Shown one piece after another: positions 19,547 through 27,343 of a DNA stretch of 64,000 bases. The stretch is taken from positions 186,001 to 250,000 of the forward strand of contig NZ_JALEBH010000002.1 of NCBI RefSeq assembly GCF_022758885.1, read 5' to 3'. This DNA is from Sphingobium sp. BYY-5 (GTDB lineage: Bacteria > Pseudomonadota > Alphaproteobacteria > Sphingomonadales > Sphingomonadaceae). The notes below the pieces were generated by a model that made no database searches, was not told the DNA's origin, and saw only the letters and a list, made by a program, of their open reading frames with translations. How positions within the stretch are numbered: position 1 is the first letter of the stretch; every line of letters starts with the position of its first letter. Position numbers and translations under genes: made by a program.

Positions 19547-20095
19547 TCAGGCGGGTGTCTGCGATGCCCGCCGGTTGACGAGCGGCCGCTGATAAGAGGG
19601 ATCTTCCCGCCCGCGCGTGGACACGCCATTACCAGCGATATCCGGCACATCGGCATAGGGGATGGGTATGGCGGGCGGCAGCACGGACCATTCGATGACA
19701 TTGATCCGAAGCGCGATTCTCCAGGCGTCGTCACGCCTTGCGAACCGATCGATATAGCGGCCTCCCGCCATGATCAGGCTTTCGTCGCGATTGCGGCCGA
19801 TGAACTGATAATAGGTTTCGCTATGGGCGACATCGCCGTCCAGATCGATGCTGGTTTGCAGCAGGGCATGATGGGTCAATATCTGCGCCTGGTCATGCAG
19901 GGGCATGGCCCAATCCCAGCAAGCGGCGGCGCTGCCGACGAAGGGGCCAGCCGCAATCTCCGCATCGTCGTGGAAAGCGGACAGATAGATGTCGCGGTCG
20001 AACCGATCCATGCCGCGGGAGAAGCGGGCGAGGCATTCCGATATGGCCTGCCTGTCGATCAGGTCGCGCAGGCGCGGGTCCAGTTCATTTGCCAC
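19547..20095 (-). CDS. SnoaL-like / NTF2-fold protein
   Basis: 182 aa protein of the nuclear-transport-factor-2 fold (SnoaL_4 type): DLIDRQAISECLARFSRGMDRFDRDIYLSAFHDDAEI, HHALLQTSIDLDGDVAHSETYYQFIGR and ARRDDAWRIALRINVIEWS. Members include small isomerases, hydratases and ring-hydroxylating dioxygenase-like scaffolds; the activity here is not predictable. The GTG start at 20095 has GGAGG 9 bases ahead and overlaps the end of the SDR gene by 11 bases, so it is probably coupled to it. Confidence 0.82.
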   Translation of the reverse strand: MANELDPRLRDLIDRQAISECLARFSRGMDRFDRDIYLSAFHDDAEIAAGPFVGSAAACWDWAMPLHDQAQILTHHALLQTSIDLDGDVAHSETYYQFIGRNRDESLIMAGGRYIDRFARRDDAWRIALRINVIEWSVLPPAIPIPYADVPDIAGNGVSTRGREDPSYQRPLVNRRASQTPA

Positions 20096-20978
20096 GATAA
20101 TCGACCTCCGAAATGGGGCGCCAGATTGGGCTCCCCCGCGTCGCCCGAACCGACGGGACGATCGTGCCGTCAATGTCGGTGACGCCGTAATGCTGAGCCA
20201 GTTCGGCGGTGATATATTCGCCGCCCGATCGCTGCATGATGTCGGGGTCGGTAGCCATTGCCGCGATCACCCGGCCGGGATGCTCGACCGAGCTTCCTTT
20301 CTGCCCGGCGATGGATTGCGTCAGCCGGTCCTGCATCCGGGCCAGATTGTCCCGCGCCTTCTCGGTCAGGGTCAGGCCCTGCCACAGTGTCACCGACGCG
20401 ACATTGTGCGGCGCCAGCTCGATCGCCATGTCGCGCGCCATGCGATCGACCGCCGACTTGGCGGTACCGAAGACCACGCCATAGGTGTAGGTTACGGCGG
20501 CAAAGCCCGAAATCGCGACGATCAGACCTGAGCCTTGGGGCGCCATGATGCGCGCGCCATGCCAGGCGGCGACGAAGTTGGAGCGGACCCCGACATCCCA
20601 CATTTCCATATTGGACAACGGCTTTTCCCAGAAGGGTTTCGGCTCGATCAGATCGTCGGACAACAGGAAGGCATTGTTGACGAGGATGTCGAGGCGACCC
20701 TGCTCCTTGGCGATCCGATCAAACAGCGCCGCGACTGCGTCATCATCGCCATGGTCGCAGGCGACCGCAATGCCACTGCCGCCGCTGTCCCGTCCCCGAT
20801 CGGTGCATTCTTCCGCCGTCTCGCCCACCGTACCGGGCAGATAATAGTCGCCCGGATTGACCGTGCGGCCCGTGACGTAGACGGTCGCGCCCTGTTCGGC
20901 GAGCACCAGCGCAATGCCGCGCCCGATGCCGCGGCTGGCCCCCGTCACCAGCGCGACCTTGCCCGACAGCGACCCCAT
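20085..20978 (-). CDS. DHRS1-like SDR lacking the usual catalytic tyrosine
   Basis: 297 aa. Nucleotide motif TGASRGIG at residues 12-19, NNAF at 101-104, Ser157 (AISG). The expected YxxxK motif reads F170-G-T-A-K174 in the segment YTYGVVFGTAKSAVDRMA, so the catalytic Tyr is replaced by Phe; the nearest Tyr residues are 164 and 166, out of register. Long insert at 40-70 (NPGDYYLPGTVGETAEECTDRG) is typical of the DHRS1 group. Its ATG overlaps the stop of the upstream NTF2-like gene (TGATG). Either an SDR with altered chemistry or a non-catalytic partner. Confidence 0.85.
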   Translation of the reverse strand: MGSLSGKVALVTGASRGIGRGIALVLAEQGATVYVTGRTVNPGDYYLPGTVGETAEECTDRGRDSGGSGIAVACDHGDDDAVAALFDRIAKEQGRLDILVNNAFLLSDDLIEPKPFWEKPLSNMEMWDVGVRSNFVAAWHGARIMAPQGSGLIVAISGFAAVTYTYGVVFGTAKSAVDRMARDMAIELAPHNVASVTLWQGLTLTEKARDNLARMQDRLTQSIAGQKGSSVEHPGRVIAAMATDPDIMQRSGGEYITAELAQHYGVTDIDGTIVPSVRATRGSPIWRPISEVDYRGK

Positions 20979-21508
20979 CAGGCGGCGGCTTCGGCAAAGA
21001 AAGCGACGCTGGGATCATCTTGGGCACGCCCCGCATGACGATCCGCAGCGAAGGGCAGGCCCATCAGCCCCTTCGACCAGTCGGCCGCTTTGCCCCAGTC
21101 GCTGGACCAGTCGTACAGCATGATCCGATGGGCGATCCGCCATTCGCCGCTGCGCTCTTCCAGAACGTCCAGATAGCGGCCGCCAATCACCATGTCCTGG
21201 TCGCCGCCGCCCATGTCGACACGATGATAGGACAGGATATGGGTTTCGACCCTGGCCTTGTCGCCCGCCAGTTCGATATGGCTCTGGCCCAGCAGATGCT
21301 GCGTGTTGGCAATGGCGTCGGAACCGGGAACCACCCACGCCAGATAGTCCGGGAAATCGCCCGCCTGCACGCCATAGTCATAGCGTGCATCGGGCCACCA
21401 GCACGACCGGATCAACCCCGCGTCACGCCGATCCTCGCCGCGGGCCAGGCGAACCAGACAATCCCGTATCCGGGCGCGGGCCACAAAGGCCGCCACATCA
21501 TCGTCCAT
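20978..21508 (-). CDS. SnoaL-like / NTF2-fold protein
   Basis: 176 aa, same fold as the protein at 19547: RARIRDCLVRLARGEDRRDAGLIRSCWWPDARYDYG, QHLLGQSHIELAGDKARVETHILSYHRVD, GEWRIAHRIMLYDWSSDW. First gene of the minus-strand operon and coupled to the SDR by TGATG. A ggagatggagcg stretch precedes ATG 21508. Two related but distinct NTF2-like proteins in one operon might form a heteromer or act on successive intermediates; this is inference. Confidence 0.82.
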   Translation of the reverse strand: MDDDVAAFVARARIRDCLVRLARGEDRRDAGLIRSCWWPDARYDYGVQAGDFPDYLAWVVPGSDAIANTQHLLGQSHIELAGDKARVETHILSYHRVDMGGGDQDMVIGGRYLDVLEERSGEWRIAHRIMLYDWSSDWGKAADWSKGLMGLPFAADRHAGRAQDDPSVAFFAEAAA

Positions 21509-22383
21509 CGCTCCATCTCCCGCCTGGCTTTCCGGTCAGACGATGACGCTAGCACAGCGAAGAGCGGCAAACAGTCCAAAGGGCCGCCGCCAATCCACAT
21601 ACCATGGCGGCGATATCATGGTTGATGGTGGGAGGCCGGGCCGTGGCGCTGATTTCGCATATTGCCTGTCGGCGCAGAGCAAAGCCTGTGAAGTTGCGAA
21701 GTTCACACCGTCGCGGGGCGCGGATTTCCGTGTCGACCCGATGGCCATGGCGCTTCGCAAAACGAGGAACAGGCCCGATGCGTCCGAGCGCAGCCAGATC
21801 GTCCGCGGACGCCCGTCCGCAACACGAACCGACGCCAGGGTGCCAAGGAGCGACAGTTCGATGTGGGCGCAGGCCGCGCAGCGGGCTGCGCTGCAAAAGC
21901 GCCGGCGCGCCAGCGCCGTCCGCATGACTGGCGCGGCGGCGGGGCGGCCCGGAACTTCTCGAACTTCCCGCATGTCGCGCATGAGGAGTTTGAGCCAAGT
22001 TTGCGGGCGACGGGCGCGGGTGCGCCGTCGGGCAAAGGGGGGCGGACGATGGGAAGGAGCCGGGCGCAAGGATAGCAGGTGCGGGGGTGTGTAGGACAGG
22101 CTGCTGGCCTCCGGCCCGCAACCTGTGCACCCTGCCGGTCCGCGCATATCCAATAAGCATCTGATATTTCTACGTTATTTCTATAGGAAGGATGCCATCA
22201 CACCACACCCAAGTCACGCCGTAAGCGCACCCGTTGACAACAAAACTGCGCCCCGATGGATCTCGCATGACCCTGGAACCTGCGAGGCACTGTCTCACTC
22301 GGCACTGGGCCAGTTCAATGACACACGCCTACGCAACAGGGGGCCGGGATCAGATGCCCACGGCCATGTGAGAGGTAGGGCGC
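21509..22383. other. gene-poor stretch, degraded DNA
   Basis: About 875 bases with no convincing gene. Long open frames on both strands in the GC-rich part (21540-22150) are Arg/Pro/Ala-rich and look like chance frames. The right part is markedly less GC-rich and leads into the Lrp region. A short minus-strand start resembling a serine recombinase is noted separately at 22137-22160. Confidence 0.6.
22137..22160 (-). pseudogene. possible scrap of a serine resolvase start
   Basis: Minus-strand ATG at 22160 begins MLIGYART, identical to the usual start of Tn3-type resolvases, but the following residues (GRVHRLRAGGQQP...) do not match the family. Only eight residues agree, so this may be chance or a remnant of a lost mobile element. 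Confidence 0.25.
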
Positions 22384-22485
22384 TCACCTCTGCTTAATGA
22401 ACGCCCACTGTGACGGAGAGCGTCGTAGATCGGCTATTTGAGATGAGGTCAGACCATACGTCGCCTCAATATATTCGGCATCCAT
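22384..22485 (-). pseudogene. 33-codon remnant, weakly like an adenosine deaminase tail
   Basis: Short frame starting MDAEYIEATYGLTSSQIADL and ending QWAFIKQR. The EY...GLT..QI..L..S...AFI spacing recalls the C-terminal helices of adenosine deaminase-family proteins, but the sequence upstream breaks in every frame. Probably a gene scrap; the similarity is weak. Confidence 0.2.
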
Positions 22486-22707
22486 GCTCCAGCTCCTGTT
22501 CTACCTCCGGGCACAAACTCGGCGTAGGGCGCTTGTATGACATTCTGCAAGGCTACCCAATCAATGAATCACGAATGACCCAAATCCGCCAGAGTTTTTG
22601 CGGGTGTCCAGCTCGACAAAGCAAGCGCCATGCGGGCCTCATCCTCAGTGCTGCTCACTCAGTTTCGAGGCAGCGCGAATACATCGCGTCCCGGCCCGAC
22701 CCAAAGC

Positions 22708-23178
22708 TCAGTCGTCGATCGGGATATCAAGCTTCGGGTTGAACTTGACACGATTGACGACAACGAGGCTGGTCATCGTCTCGATGATTGGATCGTTGTA
22801 AAATGTCCGCTCCAGAAACGCTTCGTAAGCTTCCATATCCTTGAGCTGCGCGATCACGATGAAGTCGGTGTCTCCTGTCACTAGATAGCATTGCGAAACT
22901 TCCGGCGTCGTCAGCATCTTGCGCTTGACTTTGTCAACGACGTTGGTGCCAGCGCGCGCAACCACGATTTCGATCACGACCGTGATCTGCTTGCCAAGCG
23001 CCTTAGGATTGATGAGCGAGATATCACCCTCGATGATTTTCTGATTACGCAGCGTTTTGACGCGGCGAAGGCAAGCCGGCGGCGAGATCCCGACCCGCTC
23101 TGCGAGCTCTAAATTAGTGATCTTGTTGTCATCCTGAAGGGCGGACAGGATCTTTCGATCAATTCGGTCGAGCGACAT
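22708..23178 (-). CDS. Lrp/AsnC-family regulator
   Basis: 156 aa, usual Lrp length. N-terminal helix-turn-helix LDRIDRKILSALQDDNKITNLELAERVGISPPACLRRVKTLRNQKII, then the RAM/AsnC effector domain (ITVVIEIVVARAGTNVVDKVKRKMLTTPEVSQCYLVTGDTDFIVIAQLKDMEAYEAFLE). ATG 23178 gives the standard start three residues before the LDxxDRKIL helix; ATG 23187 is an alternative. Divergent from an amino-acid racemase-like gene and probably its local regulator, responding to an amino acid. Codon use is visibly less GC-rich than in neighbouring operons. Confidence 0.92.
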   Translation of the reverse strand: MSLDRIDRKILSALQDDNKITNLELAERVGISPPACLRRVKTLRNQKIIEGDISLINPKALGKQITVVIEIVVARAGTNVVDKVKRKMLTTPEVSQCYLVTGDTDFIVIAQLKDMEAYEAFLERTFYNDPIIETMTSLVVVNRVKFNPKLDIPIDD

Positions 23179-23240
23179 CGTCGGCATTCCAGCGTTCGCG
23201 TGTAGATTCCGCAATCATAGCTCGGACGAAATTTTTGGAA

Positions 23241-23274
23241 AGCTCCCTAGCGATAATTGCAATTCTTTGGAGCT
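23241..23274. promoter_or_regulatory. inverted repeats in the Lrp/racemase spacer
   Basis: AGCTCC (23241-23246) and GGAGCT (23269-23274) flank a perfect AATTGCAATT palindrome (23255-23264). Lrp proteins bind degenerate AT-rich palindromes, so this is a candidate site, without further support. Confidence 0.35.
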
Positions 23275-23344
23275 CAGAACGAAATAATGTGCAGCATCGA
23301 TCGTCGAGAGGCGGACATCTCTTAGAAGTGGGAACACTGGGTCT

Positions 23345-24088
23345 ATGAAGCACGTCGGCATTCTGGCGCACAGCGCCGAAGGATCTGCACTCTGCTACCT
23401 GACTGCCTGTCATGAGGGCATCCGTCGGCTGGGGCCGCATCAGCATCCGGACATCACGTTGGCCGTGATCGCCATGGGCAAAAGTATGGCCGCCTGGGAG
23501 CGGTTCGATCTTCCGTCCATTCGTGCGACTCTGACGCAGACATTAAAGCGTCTGGATGCGGCGGGTTGCGATTTCTTTATCTGCCCGGACAACACCGCGC
23601 ATCTTGCTCTTGAGGCGGGAAACACCTCATTGCCGCTGCCGGGGCTGCATATTGCAGAGGTCGTAGCGGATTACGCGCTTTCACGGAAGTTCAGATCGCT
23701 TGGTGTGCTTGGCACAAAATGGACGATGGACGGCTCGATATACCGTGATGCGTTCGATCGACGCGGGCTCAAATTTCACATCCCGGGCGAGGCGGATCGT
23801 GAACTCATAAACGCCACGATTTTCGAAGAATTGTGCGGTGGGATATTTCGTGAAGAAACTAAGGCCGACTATCAGCGCATCATTCGAGACCTTGCCCGCG
23901 CGGGGTGCGACGCGGTTGTACTTGGTTGCACTGAGATACCGCTGCTGATCACGCCGGAAGCCTCACCGCTACCGGTCCTCGACTCGACGCGCCTGCTGGC
24001 GCAGGCGGCTGTGGACGTCGCGCTAGGTGCGCGGGCGCAACCGTCATGGCGGGGAGGGAGGATCCGCAGCGTCGATGTAACGGCGTAA
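23345..24088 (+). CDS. Asp/Glu racemase-family protein with altered first active-site residue
   Basis: 247 aa PLP-independent racemase fold (Asp/Glu/hydantoin racemase superfamily). N-terminal MKHVGILAHSAEG, the first catalytic loop FFICPDNTAHLAL and the second VVLGCTEIPLLITPE. In aspartate and glutamate racemases the residue right before NTxH is the first catalytic Cys (Thr in E. coli YgeA); here it is Asp, with a Cys two positions earlier. The second Cys (GCTEI) is intact. It may therefore be a racemase of other selectivity or an isomerase. Divergent from Lrp; the DadA-like oxidase 0.8 kb downstream fits a D-amino-acid route. Confidence 0.82.
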   Translation: MKHVGILAHSAEGSALCYLTACHEGIRRLGPHQHPDITLAVIAMGKSMAAWERFDLPSIRATLTQTLKRLDAAGCDFFICPDNTAHLALEAGNTSLPLPGLHIAEVVADYALSRKFRSLGVLGTKWTMDGSIYRDAFDRRGLKFHIPGEADRELINATIFEELCGGIFREETKADYQRIIRDLARAGCDAVVLGCTEIPLLITPEASPLPVLDSTRLLAQAAVDVALGARAQPSWRGGRIRSVDVTA

Positions 24089-24089
24089 G

Positions 24090-24420
24090 GGCTCGGCCGG
24101 CCGTGGTGTGAGGGGCGGCTACCAGCTTGCCCGTGCGTCTTCCGAAATCTCACTGCTCGACATCGTGCAGGCCATTGAGGGTACGGAACCCTTGTTTCGC
24201 TGTACGGAAATCCGCAGGCGTGATCCGTGCCTGACGCCACGGGAGGCCTGTCGAACGGCATGTCCGATAGCGCGCGCCTTTTTTGGCCGCCGAGACAGCC
24301 TGGTGAGAGGTGCTGGCGCGCGTGCCCATCGCCGAGATGAATGCGGCTGCGGCAATGGAAGCATTTGGCGAGGCGCGGCTTGGGCAGTTTCAGGCGTGGA
24401 TGACCGACGCCGCACGATGA
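24090..24420 (+). pseudogene. broken Rrf2-family regulator, C-terminal part only
   Basis: Directly behind the racemase stop, GVRGGYQLARASSEISLLDI and the following VQAIEGTEPLFRC...C...C pattern is the effector half of Rrf2 (IscR/NsrR-like) regulators, including three Cys (in FRC, DPC, REAC/RTAC). The DNA-binding half is missing. At about 24280 a T run (ttttttgg) shifts the frame; the continuation is found one frame over as LARVPIAEMNAAAAMEAFGE...FQAWMTDAAR followed by TGA at 24418-24420, with an extra in-frame TGA just after the shift. So it is truncated, frameshifted and interrupted. Confidence 0.7.
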
Positions 24421-24873
24421 CCTATTCGTCTGAAGAAAGCGCCCGTAGATCGTCAATCGTCTTGATGGCGGCACGAAGCTCATCAATGCATCCTCCAATC
24501 CGAAGAATAAGCATGACGATACTCCGCCGCCGAAAGCTGAGATTGTGATCACCAGCAGAGCGTCATTTCCACCTTGGCTCCGCAACATATAAGTACGATA
24601 ATATATCTTATGTTAAATAAATCCACATTCTCACATAGTAGCGTAGCTGTCCACCTTGTTGTTCGCATTCCGCCTCCGCCCTTGGTTTGATTGAGGCGAT
24701 TGGGTCCGTGAATGCCATCGTGCATTGGATCAATCTGACCAATGAAGCACCGCAGTCTGATATCAGCAAGCCCGCACCAATGGCTTGCTATTTTCCTCCC
24801 GAAGCATCCTTGAAACCTATGATCGTATACGGTATCTTATTATCTCTCATCCAATGAAAAGACCCGATCCGCA
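24421..24873. other. gene-poor, AT-rich spacer
   Basis: About 450 bases, AT-rich around 24590-24650 and 24810-24870. A 30-codon minus-strand frame (24514 to 24422, MLILRIGGCIDELRAAIKTI and on) reads like the end of a helical protein but has no recognisable family. A seven-codon frame MKRPDPH (24854-24877) ends with its TGA overlapping the TTG start of the next gene and might be a leader peptide. Nothing else seen. Confidence 0.45.
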
Positions 24874-26124
24874 TTGACTCATCATGCCATCATCGTTGGC
24901 GGCGGCATTGTCGGCCTCGCTTGCGCCATCCGCTTGCAAGAGCGAGGAATTTCGACCCTCCTGATCGAGCGGGACAGTCCGTTACGCGGCGCTTCCTGGG
25001 GTAATGCCGGCCATGTGGCCGTGGAGCAGGTCAATCCGCTCGCCTCGATGGAGACGGTGCGCAGTTTCCCTCGCCGGCTATTCTGGCGTGGCGGCGCGTT
25101 GGCCTTGCCCTTGCGCGATGTGGCCCGATGGCTGCCTTTCTCCCTGCGCCTCCTTGCGGCGGCGCGGCCGACCCGGTTTGCGGCGGGCCAGACGGCGCTG
25201 AAGACGCTGTTGGCGGAAGCCATGCCCGCGTGGCGGCGGATCGATGCGCTGTGCGAGGGGCCAAAGCGTCTGATCGAGGACGGGCATTTCATCGTTTGGG
25301 AAAATGAGGCCCGCGCCCGCGCCGGACGTGCCGCCTGGTTGGGCGCGGACTGTGGCACCGCCCGTTTCCGCGACGCCACGCCCGATGAGCTGGCGATGCT
25401 GGCGCGGTTCATCCCACGCCCCATCGCCGGAGCCATATATTGCGAGGGCAGTGGCCATATCGCCGACCCGACCCGGTTGGAGGAGGATCTGCGCGCCGCT
25501 TTCCTCGCGGTGGGCGGCATGGCGATGCAGGGGTATGTGGAGGCGTTGCCATTCGCGGATGGGCGCGTTGCCGTGCAACTGACCGATGGTCGCCGGTTCG
25601 ATGCCGATCATGTCGTCATTGCTACAGGCGCAGCGTCGGACGGTCTGCTCCGCCCGCTGGGCCACCATGTTCCGCTCATCGCCGAACGCGGCTATCATGT
25701 TCAGGCGCCGGTCTCGCAGGCCGACTGGCCGGTTGAAACGCCGCCGATCGTGTTCGAGGATCGCTCCATGATCGTGACGCGGTTCGAAAAGGATCTGCGG
25801 GCAGCAAGCATCGTTGAATTTTCCAGCCTGCGATCGCCGCCCGATCCGCGCAAATGGCGTCGGCTCCGCCGCCATGTCGCGGCGCTGGGCCTGCCGATCG
25901 GCCGGGATGCCGCACGCTGGATCGGCGCGCGCCCGACCCTGCCCGACTATCTGCCCGCCATCGGCCGGAGTGACCGGGCGACGAACCTGCTCTATGCCTT
26001 CGGGCACCAGCATCTGGGGCTGACCTTGGGACCAATCAGCGGGGAAATCATCGCGGCGCTTGTCACGGGCGCCGCCCCGCCAGTCGATCCCACCCCCTTT
26101 TCGCTCCGTCGTTTCGAAGGATGA
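24874..26124 (+). CDS. FAD-dependent D-amino-acid dehydrogenase-like oxidoreductase
   Basis: 416 aa DAO/DadA-type flavoprotein. N-terminal FAD motif HAIIVGGGIVGLACAIRLQERGISTLLIERD, second FAD-contact region HVVIATGAASDGLLRPLG, and C-terminal YAFGHQHLGLTLGPISGEIIAALVTG, all typical of DadA-like enzymes, which oxidise D-amino acids (or hydroxyproline and sarcosine) to keto acids. The start appears to be TTG 24874; no in-frame ATG gives the FAD motif and no strong ribosome site is visible. Followed after 4 bp by an M24 peptidase; the racemase family gene lies upstream. Together they suggest peptide or imino-acid use. Confidence 0.85.
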   Translation: MTHHAIIVGGGIVGLACAIRLQERGISTLLIERDSPLRGASWGNAGHVAVEQVNPLASMETVRSFPRRLFWRGGALALPLRDVARWLPFSLRLLAAARPTRFAAGQTALKTLLAEAMPAWRRIDALCEGPKRLIEDGHFIVWENEARARAGRAAWLGADCGTARFRDATPDELAMLARFIPRPIAGAIYCEGSGHIADPTRLEEDLRAAFLAVGGMAMQGYVEALPFADGRVAVQLTDGRRFDADHVVIATGAASDGLLRPLGHHVPLIAERGYHVQAPVSQADWPVETPPIVFEDRSMIVTRFEKDLRAASIVEFSSLRSPPDPRKWRRLRRHVAALGLPIGRDAARWIGARPTLPDYLPAIGRSDRATNLLYAFGHQHLGLTLGPISGEIIAALVTGAAPPVDPTPFSLRRFEG

Positions 26125-26128
26125 ATGC

Positions 26129-27331
26129 ATGACTCAGCAGATTGGCGGTTCCGACGCCGCCACCGAACTTGCCGCGCTGAAACGCTGGAGCGATCCGGCT
26201 CCGGCCATTACCCCGATCGAATATCGGGCGCGCATGGACAAGGCGCGCGCACTGATGGCGGAAGAAGGACTGGACGCGCTCCTGATCGACGCGGGCGCCA
26301 GCCTTGCCTATTATGCGGGCGTGCCCTGGGGCGCGAGCGAGCGGCTGGTGGCGATGCTCCTGCCCGTCGCGGGCGAGCCGATCCTGATCTGCCCGCGTTT
26401 CGAGCGGGGGTCGCTGGAGGCCGATCTCAAGATCGCCGCCGCCGACCTGCGCTTGTGGGAGGAGGATGAAAGTCCCGCCGCCCTGGTCGCCGACGCGCTG
26501 CGCACGCTGGGCGTGGCGCGTCTGGGTATTGATCCCGCCATGGCCTTCCTGTTCGTCGAGCGCATCCGTCAGGTCGCGCCCGATGTGACCTTGGTCGCCG
26601 CATCGGGCGTGATCGACGGATGCCGCCGCTGTAAGACGCCCGCCGAACTGGCCCTGATGCAGCAGGCCAAGTCGATGACGTTGGAGGTGCATCGCCGTAC
26701 CGCCCGCATCCTGCGCGCAGGCATCACCGCCACCGAGGTGAAGCGCTTCATCGAGGCCGCGCATCGCGCGCTGGGCGCATCGGGCAACAGCTTTTGCATC
26801 GTTCAGTTCGGGCGCTCCACCGCCTATCCGCATGGCCTGCCAGGCGAAAGCGTTCTGGCCGAAGGCGACATGGTGCTGATCGACACGGGCTGCACCATCG
26901 GCGGCTATCATTCGGATATCACCCGTTCCTATGTCTTTGGCGAAGCGGATGCGGAGCAGCGGCGCATCTGGAATCTGGAGCGTGAGGCGCAGCAGGCGGC
27001 GTTCGACGCAGTGCGGCCCGGCCTGCCCTGTGGCGCGATCGACGCCGCCGCACGCGCCGTGTTGGAGGGCGCCGGCCTTGGCCCCGACTATGCGCTGCCC
27101 GGCCTGCCGCATCGTACCGGCCACGGCATCGGCCTGTCGATCCATGAGGCGCCCTATCTGGTGCGCGGCGACAATACGCCGCTGGAGCCGGGTATGTGCT
27201 TTTCCAACGAGCCGATGATCGTCGTGCCCGACCGGTTCGGCGTCAGGCTGGAGGATCATTTCCATGTAACGGAAACGGGCGCCGCCTGGTTCACGCCTCC
27301 CTCGGTGGCGATCGACCAGCCCTTCGCCTGA
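26129..27331 (+). CDS. M24-family metallopeptidase (Xaa-Pro aminopeptidase-like)
   Basis: 400 aa, creatinase N-domain (about 1-165) plus pita-bread catalytic domain. The five metal ligands are visible: Asp in LIDTGC, Asp in HSDITRSY, His in TGHGIGLSIHE, Glu in FSNEPMI and Glu in GVRLEDHFHV. Such enzymes remove an N-terminal residue before proline or split X-Pro dipeptides. ATG 26129 follows aaggatgaatgc and overlaps nothing; the preceding oxidase stop is 4 bp away, so both are co-transcribed. No signal peptide, hence cytosolic. Confidence 0.92.
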   Translation: MTQQIGGSDAATELAALKRWSDPAPAITPIEYRARMDKARALMAEEGLDALLIDAGASLAYYAGVPWGASERLVAMLLPVAGEPILICPRFERGSLEADLKIAAADLRLWEEDESPAALVADALRTLGVARLGIDPAMAFLFVERIRQVAPDVTLVAASGVIDGCRRCKTPAELALMQQAKSMTLEVHRRTARILRAGITATEVKRFIEAAHRALGASGNSFCIVQFGRSTAYPHGLPGESVLAEGDMVLIDTGCTIGGYHSDITRSYVFGEADAEQRRIWNLEREAQQAAFDAVRPGLPCGAIDAAARAVLEGAGLGPDYALPGLPHRTGHGIGLSIHEAPYLVRGDNTPLEPGMCFSNEPMIVVPDRFGVRLEDHFHVTETGAAWFTPPSVAIDQPFA

Positions 27332-27343
27332 ACGAGGAGCCGG

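Noticed and set aside
21536..22160. Several 100-200 codon frames on both strands
   Set aside because: Arg/Pro/Ala-rich, no domain, no good ribosome site, mutually overlapping; judged chance frames in GC-rich DNA.
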